From contig JAKUDP010000013.1 in the NCBI GenBank assembly GCA_022570795.1, forward strand, positions 1,240,001-1,304,000: a DNA stretch of 64,000 nt, read 5' to 3'. Shown here in pieces: positions 56,308 to 64,000 of the stretch. Source of the stretch: Sphaerulina vaccinii (lineage: Eukaryota > Ascomycota > Dothideomycetes > Mycosphaerellales > Mycosphaerellaceae). Made by a program: the position numbers and the translations under genes. The notes beneath the pieces are model-generated. The model worked only from the letters and a program-made list of their open reading frames with translations. It was not told the origin of the DNA and ran no database searches. Each line of letters opens with the position of its first letter. The first letter of the stretch is position 1.

Positions 56308-56808
56308 TCACTCTCCACTTCCAACTGGAAACCCATCAAGCAATTCCCTTCCAATACACTTCCAACTCCCCAACTCCAGCGTACCCTGACCATCACCAGC
56401 CTTCTGTTGCCTCTGAAACCTGAAAACGGTAACACTATTCCTCACCACGCCAGTCGCTGTCCCGGTAAACTTGGCGTTCACAAAGCTCGTCGAGAATCCA
56501 TCCTACAGATCGACATCAGTGTCAATTGACACAACTCGCAAATGGTAGTCTGGGCAATCCTTGACGACGCTAATAAATCCGGCTCGAAGGTCTTTCCACG
56601 ATTGATCGGAGTGGTATGGTCGCGGAGCCGTGCCTTTAAAGTTCTCAATGTCTATTGTCGCCAGATAGAATGGATCGTCCCAAGCAAGACGACGCTCGTT
56701 GATAGCTGTTGCGTAGGCGTGGAGGATGAATTTGATATGTGCGATGACTTCTCCCCTTTTTGTTGTTGCATCATTCGGTGAGTCTGAGAGCGACGAGTGC
56801 AATGCCAT
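56308..56808 (-). pseudogene. NTF2-like protein gene interrupted by an in-frame TAG
   Basis: From the ATG at 56,808 (MALHSSLSDSPND) 101 codons run to TAG at 56,505-56,503. The same frame then stays open for 64 more codons to TGA at 56,310-56,308. The two halves read as one alpha+beta NTF2/SnoaL-like domain: HAYATAINERRLAWDDPFYL, RVVSIDTDVDL, stop, DGFSTSFVNAKFTGTATGVV, TVFRFQRQQK. No plausible intron removes the stop (donor and acceptor would be about 20 nt apart). So this is a recent nonsense allele, stop readthrough, or a sequencing error. An alternative upstream ATG lies at 56,943. Confidence 0.6.
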
Positions 56809-57416
56809 CTTTGTGGTCAGTATATATGGTGAAGGATCATATCGTTCTCTGGCTGAACTTGAAGTATAGGTCTGGTAGGATTCGCTTCGCGCTGATCTAT
56901 GCTTACGTGATTGATTATCTGCGAACACTGCACTGGAATACATTTAGGGGCATCAAGACAAGTCAAGGCAGCGCGAGTCCCGTTGATCGAAAGCTGTGCG
57001 CATGCTGTATCGACCGAGTGCAATAACTCCGGGCAGCGAGCGACGGTGCAAGGTGCAGTAACCAGAACGGAACCGTCTCGAGGATCAGAGGCAGAACGAG
57101 CAGAGGTTAGCGCCCGCTACACCCGTGCCGTCTGGGAGGATGTGGCTGCATAAGTGGCGCAAATGTACGCTTCCTGGATATTGTGTGCCTCCATTTATCT
57201 CCATCGAGCATTGTCTCGGCTCAGAAGCGTCTTTCGAAGGATGGACTGAGTCCACGGAATCCTTTAGATATGTAGAGAAGCGGCGATAGCATAAGACCGA
57301 TCATGGCATCTCATCAGCGTCAAGGTATGAAGAGCAGCAAGTGCTCTTGGTTTCCGTACTCAAACTGTTCTCACCTCACTTCAACTCGACTCAAACCTCG
57401 CCAAGCGAACATTACC
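56809..57416. other. Intergenic, divergent, no gene seen
   Basis: 608 bp between the NTF2-like gene and the NmrA-like gene. The NmrA frame is open upstream to about 57,303 but is taken as leader. Confidence 0.4.
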
Positions 57417-58430
57417 ATGTCTCTTTCTCACATCCGCAATGTTGCCATCGTTGGTGCCGGTGGTAACAGTGGTAGCTACATGACTGCCGAGCTTCTCAAG
57501 ACTGGAAAGCACAACATCACAGCCATTTCGCGTATCGACAGCGAAAGCCAGTTCCCAGAAGGAGTCAAAGTCGCTCGTGTCGACTACGGCAGCCCCAAGC
57601 CATTGATCGATGCTCTCCAAGGCCAGGACGCATTGGTCATAACTCTGAGCGTTTTCGCACATGACCAGCAGAAAGCTCTCATCGAAGCGGCTGGCGAAGC
57701 TGGCGTCAAGTGGATACTCCCGAACGAGTTTGGATTCGATACTGGCAACCCAGCCGTCGTTAAGGACATCGCACCTGCAAAGGACCAGGTGGAAGCCAGG
57801 AAGTTGATCACAGATCTGGGCCAGAGTGCATTCGTCGGCGTAGTGACCGGCTTCTGGTATGAGTGGTCAATGGCCATCCCGTCCGCTTATGGCATCGACC
57901 TTAACAAGAAAGAGGCTGTCCTTTTCGACGAAGGGGAGACAAAGATCTCCACTTCCACCTGGCCACAGGTACGACATAATTTTCCCCAAATCAAGTCGAG
58001 GTGTACGTGTTAATTCGTCTAGGTTGGTCGTGCAGTCGCAGCTCTTCTGAGCTTGCCCATCAGAGCTGGGGATGCCAACACTCTTTGTCTTGAGAAATTC
58101 CGTAACCAGCTGGTATATGTCAGTTCCTTCACAGTCAGTCAGAAGGATATGCTCGCATCAGTATTCCGCGTGACTGGCTCGGACAAGAGTGATTGGAAAA
58201 TCACGAGGGAGCCCTGCAGGGGACGATACGCAGCTGGAGTTCAGGAGTTGAGAGAGGGCAATCGTCTTGGTCTTGCGAAACTGATGTACACCAGAATCTT
58301 TTATCCCGATGGCAACGGAGATCTTGAGAGTAGCAAAGGCCTCCTGAATCAAGTCTTGGGCTTGCCGGAGGAAGATATCGACACAGCAACCCGAGCTGCC
58401 ATCGAAAGAGCGAAGACTTGGTCTTGGTAA
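57417..58430 (+). CDS. NmrA-like/isoflavone-reductase-like NAD(P)-binding protein
   Basis: Exons are 57,417-57,968 and 58,023-58,430 (intron GTACGA...TCTAG), 319 residues. The N terminus has the atypical short-chain dehydrogenase nucleotide site VAIVGAGGNSGSYMTAELLK, then VARVDYGSPKPLIDALQGQD, DALVITLSVFAHDQQKALIE and KWILPNEFGFDTGNP. This is the NmrA/phenylcoumaran-reductase-like pattern of fungal redox sensors or reductases. It could reduce a phenolic or other small metabolite in the cytosol; the substrate is unknown. The start MSLSHIRN at 57,417 sits directly before the first strand and in good context (ACCATGT). Confidence 0.88.
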
Positions 58431-59250
58431 GAGATCATAAGTCCGAGGGCTGATTGCCGGCCTCTCTGCGATCTTGCGCTGTCTATGCTACTGAAAGTAG
58501 CCTCGGCGTGCGAATGAAGTCGATACTCGGAATGGAGAGGTCGAATCGTAATCCAGGCTTCGTGTCTAATGTCTCTCGCAATCGTAGCCGTCTATGCAGC
58601 TTAGCGCAGAGACAGTGCACGGCGGCAACGTTCGTTTTCCTCGAGGCTTGGTCCAGTAAGGTCTGTACGGCTTGATCAGGTGATGATGAGATTAGCCAAA
58701 CAAGGTCAGCTTGAGAGTCTAGGAGCCTCAGAGCCTCAGAGAATACAAACACACAAAGTAAACAACGTCTACCAATCATATGCCGGTACCTGCTCTGTCC
58801 TGCTTCAGAAGCTCATACGCCACCTGCGTGGATTGTGGCTATTGGGTGCGTCCTTCATGCAGCCGGGTCGGGTTCCACACCTTCGAGATGCTGCAAGGTG
58901 CCGACTGGCGACGGCCACGCCGTGAAAGGTAATGACGATAGCTGACCTTGCGAAAACTTCACTGATGCACTTCGCGTTGTTGTTGATGTACTCAGACCGC
59001 GACTTTGATGCTGGATGTTGAGGAGAAGAAGCCTTTCAAGCGGGAAAGAAAGAGGAAGCTGCTGCAGCCCCACCAAGATCGACCAGCAAGATCGCGTCGC
59101 GTATACAGAGGACGAGAAGGACAGAGAAGAAGGAAGCAAGGCAATACAACACAAGGCGCTGGGACGTAGTAGGACAGAAAGAGATCGGGAGATGTGCTCG
59201 AGTACATCACACGAACACCAGCGGTGGAGTGTAGAGCAGAACAGCCGAGT
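58431..59250. other. Intergenic, no gene seen
   Basis: 820 bp between two co-directional genes; includes the BTB gene promoter. Short frames on both strands only. Confidence 0.4.
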
Positions 59251-60900
59251 ATGGTATCCCATCACCCTCCTCCGTACTCGGATTTGGGTCGCATTCCCAC
59301 AACTCCGTCCCTCGTGGCAGCGGCACCACCACGAGCATCTTCAGTAACATCAGGACGATCGCATACACGACGACACCGACACGCGAGATCACATCACGGC
59401 GGGTCCAGTCATCTCCCACAGAACGAGTTTCCAGTCTTTTCACATACGGGAGATGTCGAGATCATCATCAGCAGTGCGAATGGCAGGAAGGTGAACAGAT
59501 ATCTTCTGCATCGTTTGATCCTCAGTCAAGGGTCAGGCTTCTTCGAGGCCGGTACTAGAGCAGAATGGAGCGGCAGGGCAATAGAGAATGGCTCTGTGAC
59601 AGGTGGAGGCCTACCACGCATTAGCGAGAATGAGAGCATGACTGCTGGGAGTAGTTCTCGGACGAGCAGTCAGGAACGACGACCGTCATTCGAGCACGCC
59701 AAGAAACGGTGGAAGTATGAATTGGACTGGAATGCTGCTGCTGGTGATGACGACTTGCCTCCTATGCTTGTCCAGAAAGATACGGGACCAGGCTCTATCT
59801 TTGGCGGAGAAGGGCCACCTGCAGTGCGCAGCAAACCGCCAACCAGCAATGATCAGTTCTTCCGGAGCGTATCGAACTTCTCCTCGCTGACACTGAGTGA
59901 GCGAGATCAGCCAAGTGATACAACGGAGCCTGGCGATGAAGTGCTCAAGGACTATGATAATCTCTTTCGAGCCATGTACCAGTATCCTCCAAATCTCGAC
60001 ACCGTAAACATCGCCACAGCATATAGCGAGTGCAAAGCTTTTCTACACCTGGCCGATATGTACGATGCTCTCGAGATTGCCGGAAGCCGAGTTGATCATC
60101 ATCTCTTACGATTCGGGGCACGCCTTTTCAAGCAGATCGCAAAGTATCCACCTTCCTACCTCAAGCTAGGCTATCTGGCGCGATCGAGAACGATCTTCAC
60201 GGAAGCATTGATACATGTCGTCGGACAGTGGCCACTTGCTGCGCCACAGCTTCGAGGGCAGGTCGATTCCAATGTAATGGAGCTGCTAGAAGACAAGGTG
60301 GACGAGCTGAATGAGATTGAGGAACGGGTAGAAGCTAAGCTGTGGCGAGTAAATCTGACTACCAGCAGAGGCGAGAGAGTAACGCCGAGTAATGACTTCT
60401 TGAGTTGGCTTGCCGTGTCACTGTTCCGTCAATGGTTTGCAGAGAATACCACACGGGCGCCTACTGGGATTCTCAAGGACACCTCGCGACCCGGCTCAAG
60501 CACGACAGGGCAAAGCACTGTCAGAGCAGCAAGCAGAAGCAGTCATCACATCGCTTCGCAAAGAACGCAGCCGCCTCCGCCACAACCTCCGCCTCCAATC
60601 AATACCGGAAGAATATATCGACAAGTAGGCTCAACAGACTCATCAGTATACTTGGTCCGAGAGGATCTGAAGCGGTTTCTGAAAAGTCCAGCTACACAGC
60701 TCGGGACGGACCTGTACAATCGTGACAATCTTCGCCGTTTTGAGCGCCGGGTAGAAGAAGTCAAGAATCTAGCACGCGATGTGGTGAAGCCTCTGATGCG
60801 CAACTTCCTCGAGCTCGATCTTCGAGATTTTGGACCATCAGGGTTGGGCTACTTGACGTGTACACGAGTGGAGACAAGGGACTTGCCTTGGGAAGAATAG
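59251..60900 (+). CDS. BTB/POZ domain protein
   Basis: Single exon, 549 residues; ATG at 59,251 (MVSHHPPPYSD) because the upstream extension has only GTG. After a His/Arg-rich head comes the first part of a BTB fold (GDVEIIISSANGRKVNRYLL, HRLILSQGSGFFEAG, about residues 68-108). A disordered insertion of over 100 residues follows, then the second part (DNLFRAMYQYPPNL, ECKAFLHLADMYDALEIAGS, HLLRFGARLFKQIA, about 240-310) and a helical C-terminal region. The split BTB is common in Pezizomycotina proteins. It may serve as a CUL3 adaptor or simply dimerise. The N terminus also holds one PPPY sequence. Confidence 0.8.
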   Translation: MVSHHPPPYSDLGRIPTTPSLVAAAPPRASSVTSGRSHTRRHRHARSHHGGSSHLPQNEFPVFSHTGDVEIIISSANGRKVNRYLLHRLILSQGSGFFEAGTRAEWSGRAIENGSVTGGGLPRISENESMTAGSSSRTSSQERRPSFEHAKKRWKYELDWNAAAGDDDLPPMLVQKDTGPGSIFGGEGPPAVRSKPPTSNDQFFRSVSNFSSLTLSERDQPSDTTEPGDEVLKDYDNLFRAMYQYPPNLDTVNIATAYSECKAFLHLADMYDALEIAGSRVDHHLLRFGARLFKQIAKYPPSYLKLGYLARSRTIFTEALIHVVGQWPLAAPQLRGQVDSNVMELLEDKVDELNEIEERVEAKLWRVNLTTSRGERVTPSNDFLSWLAVSLFRQWFAENTTRAPTGILKDTSRPGSSTTGQSTVRAASRSSHHIASQRTQPPPPQPPPPINTGRIYRQVGSTDSSVYLVREDLKRFLKSPATQLGTDLYNRDNLRRFERRVEEVKNLARDVVKPLMRNFLELDLRDFGPSGLGYLTCTRVETRDLPWEE

Positions 60901-61892
60901 GTGGAGTGTGTTTGGTGAACATTCAGGATGTAATTTGATGTTGATGAGCGAGCGAGATACCCCATATGACACGAATTGACGACCCATGAACCCTCCGAGA
61001 TGCTACATCATTGTCAGTAATTGTGGTATCTAGTAACAAGAGGCACTTCTTGTACGGCAAGGCTAACACGCCAGATTTATCAAACAAGTTGGATCTGTAT
61101 CTCGTGAGGTGATTGGATAATAAATGATGGGAGAAGGGCTGAGGCGTTGTGGCTAGTGCTAGCGGACCATCCCGCGCGCTAAGGAATCCGAATGTGTTGT
61201 TTGCATGCTCTCGAACAACTCTTCCTTCCTCCAAGATTTCTCACTTTTCAGTTGGAATCAGCTGGATCATGCTTTTCGAAGCTAATGCGCACACAGAAAT
61301 CTTCTCGGCCATCACTTGTTGACGAGCGCCGCACTCGGATAGGCACCTTCTCGTGGTGTGCGGTGTGAGTAGCCCCAATGGTGCCGCCCTGGGGTGAAAC
61401 TGAGACCTATCCACAAGACCCTGATCAGGTACCACCTTCACCCACCAGAGCAATGACGAGCACTCGAACCTTTATCCGATCCCCTCCTCTTCCGACTATC
61501 GCAGCTGAAAGCCATACAACCAGTTCGCACACGGCCTCTCGAAACATTTGGCTGACTTTCTTTCAGCGGGGCACCTTTCGGTCACGACGAATTCCACTCT
61601 TTAGGGAGTGTGAGTTCTGATAGATCGGACAAGTCGCTGCGGCGCACGTCAGGATGCCTTGTGGCAGCTTGACTTTTTTCTTCTGTTCATCTCTCGGCGA
61701 CTTCGTTCGCGAAGACGCCTTGAGCGGACATTTGGTCTTTACGACCCGGTAGCACTTCCTCAGGTTGAGCGCCATCACCCACCTCTTCTCTCTTTTCTCT
61801 ACAGTCTTGAGCTTTTCGTAAGCTCGACTGATCTTTGGTCTTCTGACCCGGTAGCACTTCCTCAGGTTGAGCTCCACCTCTAACTTCCCACC
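60901..61892. other. Intergenic, no gene seen
   Basis: About 1 kb. Its right part carries the direct repeat at 61,731-61,878. Frames such as 60,923-61,234 (-) have no recognisable content. Confidence 0.4.
61731..61878. repeat. 45-bp direct repeat upstream of a small gene
   Basis: TTTGGTCTT followed by GACCCGGTAGCACTTCCTCA and GGTTGAG occurs at 61,731-61,774 and again at 61,834-61,878, a step of about 102 bp with few differences. The second copy ends about 15 bp before the ATG at 61,893, so it may duplicate promoter or leader sequence. Confidence 0.8.
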
Positions 61893-62381
61893 ATGTCTGA
61901 TCATCTCGGCAGCGACTCTACTGACGAGGAGTCAATCCAGCTGGCTCTCAAGATTGCAAGACTGGAGGTCAAGCAAGCTAAGTCGCAGAAGCAACTCCGC
62001 CTCAAGCACAAGAATGCTGGAAACACGCATCCGAACACCTCAGGAGCGAGTGTGACTACACCACAGCGTTCCATCTCGAGGCAAGCACCAAGCTCCACGC
62101 CCACCAAGCGTCGTGCACCCCAAGAGTTGGCAGACACGCCGAGCAAGAGACCTCGCCTTCGCACGCCGCTGCCTCCACAGACACCTCAACGTGTGAGTTC
62201 ACTATTATCAGAGCCGCCACGCCGAGCACATGCTCTACGGCAGTCCGATGCCTGCCTTCGACGCCGTGAGAACGATGACGAGTCGCCTCCATTGTTCAGT
62301 CTGTCCCGCAGTAAGTCAATTCCGCTCGTGCACTTTCAGGCCGAAGATAAGCATGATTTCAGACTATTCAAAGCAGAGTGA
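61893..62381 (+). CDS. Hypothetical basic Ser/Pro-rich protein
   Basis: I do not recognise it. The ATG at 61,893 lies in ACCATGT context. The 162-residue single-exon reading starts with an acidic patch (DHLGSDSTDEESIQ), a Lys-rich helix (KIARLEVKQAKSQKQLRLKH) and repeated T-P motifs with basic residues (SSTPTKRRAPQE, TPSKRPRLRTP) that look like CDK sites and nuclear-localisation signals. A spliced alternative uses donor GTGAGT at 62,193 and acceptor TTTCAG ending 62,362, and then reads to TGA at 62,530 (155 residues). Both are open; a transcript is needed to choose. Probably nuclear. Confidence 0.45.
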   Translation: MSDHLGSDSTDEESIQLALKIARLEVKQAKSQKQLRLKHKNAGNTHPNTSGASVTTPQRSISRQAPSSTPTKRRAPQELADTPSKRPRLRTPLPPQTPQRVSSLLSEPPRRAHALRQSDACLRRRENDDESPPLFSLSRSKSIPLVHFQAEDKHDFRLFKAE

Positions 62382-62696
62382 GCAATGCTACCACTAGGCC
62401 TGCCCTGCAGGTTCCTATCGCTTCCAAAGATGACAAGCAGCTTGCAGCCAAGTCTGCCATACATGAGAGGCCTAAGATGAGGAACTTCTTACTCAGCACT
62501 TGGGGCACTTCGGCAGGCTCTCCGATTTGACCAGCGTTAAGTACACGACAATGCCGAAACCTTGGACTCCATGCTTGATCCTGCTGCAAACCGCGTAAAC
62601 AAGACGATGTCGCTGAACGAGACATCCTCCTCCTCCACACTGAGCATGCTGCAGTGTGGCAGCAGTCGCTGGCTGTTGATAGTGCCTTGAGGAGCC
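62382..62696. other. Short intergenic region or 3' exon of preceding gene
   Basis: 315 bp. The first 150 bp (62,363-62,530) are open in one frame and may be the last exon of the preceding gene (see there). Confidence 0.35.
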
Positions 62697-63518
62697 ATGG
62701 GTATCATCCTCTCCACAACCAGATATGCGCCTTTCTCGCTTGTCACAGGCATCATCGGACTTGTTTCCTTTGTATTCACCTTGACCACATGGCTCCGAGT
62801 TCTATGGGGCAATTTCACCACCGCAGGTCAAGCACCTCACGAAGTCCACGCGTACTTGACGAACCTCAGAACAGAACTCCTCGAAGAACGAGCTAACATT
62901 CGTCAAATGCGAAAGCAATGCAAGCGATACCGCAAACACCTACGACGAGATAGCTCGGATGTCCTACTGGAAACGGGACTCGATGATGCGTCACTCAAGA
63001 CCATGGCCGACACGATTAAGTATTTGATCAAACAGTTCAAGGACCTCGAGAAACCATTCCTGGCAGAGGGTAGTCAAGGAATTGGAGACTATGAGAAACA
63101 CGAACGGCATAGAAGGAGACGAAGGAATGAGTCAGTCAGCCCGTACTATGAGCATTCGGCATACGCATCTCCACCAGATGAGAAAGAAGACAGAGCAAGG
63201 TCGAGAAGGCGCAGAAGTCAGCAAGAGCAGGACAATGGCGATGATGATAATGATGATGCGGAGACTTTCTGGGCGCAGAGAACACAGTACAAGGACTTCG
63301 GTCTCGTATGCCGGTTCTCTTGGGTGAAGAGGAAATCACAATGCCAGGCTTTATTCGACATACTCAGCCGAGTGCAGATCAGGCGCATCGCGAGACAAGT
63401 CAGTGGACTCAGTCTGCTTGCATACGAGATCGGTCCTAGGCTGGAGAGGAGCGAGGATGTGCTCAGACGTATTGAAGATCGACTGGGAAATATCGTTGGC
63501 GTTCGCAGGATCGAGTGA
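62697..63518 (+). CDS. Membrane-anchored charged protein, unknown function
   Basis: 273 residues, ATG at 62,697 in GCCATGG context. One N-terminal membrane segment (SLVTGIIGLVSFVFTLTTWL, about residues 14-33), then a helical charged region (TELLEERANIRQMRKQCKRY) and a KQFKDLEKPFL helix. A very basic and then acidic low-complexity stretch follows (RHRRRRRNE, DNGDDDNDDAE), and a C-terminal region with WVKRKSQCQALFDIL and RLGNIVGVRRIE. I do not recognise a named family. The layout suggests a single-pass protein with a cytosolic tail. Confidence 0.7.
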   Translation: MGIILSTTRYAPFSLVTGIIGLVSFVFTLTTWLRVLWGNFTTAGQAPHEVHAYLTNLRTELLEERANIRQMRKQCKRYRKHLRRDSSDVLLETGLDDASLKTMADTIKYLIKQFKDLEKPFLAEGSQGIGDYEKHERHRRRRRNESVSPYYEHSAYASPPDEKEDRARSRRRRSQQEQDNGDDDNDDAETFWAQRTQYKDFGLVCRFSWVKRKSQCQALFDILSRVQIRRIARQVSGLSLLAYEIGPRLERSEDVLRRIEDRLGNIVGVRRIE

Positions 63519-64000
63519 GCATGTGTGGCGGGCCATTGTGTTCATACGACACGGTACGCACAAGCTGATCATCAACATATCAAGACCATCTCTGCACGCA
63601 GCGGCAGTACTGCAGTATCTCCTGTTCTCTCGCGCTGGCGGAGAACGCTTCACTGCCAGAGGGCGCGGTAGCACTCTTCTACATTGTGCAACGTGGGCGG
63701 ACAGAAATGCAGTCCGGTCACATCTTCAGTGCACATGATGCATGGCTCATTTGATGAGGATGCTGCCCTTCGTTGAATGACACTGGCTCAATCAGACGAA
63801 GACTGCAAGCACCGACTCTGGATCGTATACGGCCACCGCAACAATATCTTCACCGGCAAACGTGGGCACGGCTTGGGAACACGAGCACGCAATGCACATC
63901 AGCCTGGCAGAATATCGTGTGACTTCTATCCGGTCCCAGCGGTGTGGTCAACAAGTCAGCCCCTGCAATGCGCGGACGATTGCCAGATCTGAGTTCGCTT
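63519..64000. other. Window end, no gene seen
   Basis: 482 bp. A + frame (63,777-63,992) has no recognisable content. Nothing supportable. Confidence 0.35.

Overview
This window is nuclear DNA of a filamentous ascomycete. The genes carry short introns of about 50-60 nt with GTRNGT donors and CTAAC/CTGAC-type branch points, and the gene set is typical of Pezizomycotina: allantoate/pantothenate-type MFS carriers, TauD and NmrA enzymes, fungal Zn2Cys6 and C2H2 regulators, 2EXR/F-box-like proteins and a PMT2 O-mannosyltransferase. A transposon inactivated by RIP (repeat-induced point mutation) also fits. Dothideomycetes (Mycosphaerellaceae-like) is my best guess; that is inference only.

Layout. 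1-10.7 kb is ordinary gene-rich sequence: a partial HpcH/HpaI aldolase divergent from an ACS-family transporter, a small Kex2-type secreted peptide precursor, a secreted protein, a RING-YEATS protein, a C2H2 zinc-finger protein, an intracellular trypsin-like protease and an F-box-like protein. 10.7-27 kb is a gene-poor island. Its centre (about 13.02-23.03 kb) is a roughly 10 kb element that is very rich in TpA, bounded by imperfect terminal inverted repeats and flanked by a short direct repeat. It carries three co-directional RIP-destroyed reading frames: a RecQ-like SF2 helicase, a DUF6589-like protein and a protein I do not recognise. The helicase and the third frame can be read without frameshifts, with all stops being TAG/TAA. 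The element also holds a 73-bp minisatellite and a 248-bp tandem duplication. To its right is an eleven-unit array with a 98-100 bp period.

27-64 kb is again gene-rich: a SprT-like metallopeptidase, PMT2 with a long tail ending in KDEL, splicing factor SF3A1 (Prp21), an MFS sugar transporter convergent with a TauD dioxygenase, a small membrane protein, a divergent GH3 glycosidase, a secreted GlcG/HbpS-like protein, Cgi121 of the KEOPS complex, a Zn2Cys6 regulator, a two-exon small nuclear-type protein, U1-C, a SPRY protein with PPxY motifs, a metallo-beta-lactamase-like protein, an NTF2-like gene broken by an in-frame stop, an NmrA-like reductase, a BTB/POZ protein and two proteins of unknown function.

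There is no obvious single pathway across the window. Local pairs that may work together are the aldolase with the ACS transporter (divergent, 106 bp apart) and, more weakly, the secreted GH3 and GlcG-like proteins. The most unusual object is the RIP-inactivated helicase/DUF6589 element. All coordinates of spliced genes come from reading splice signals by eye and checking that exon lengths sum to a multiple of three; no database search was run.
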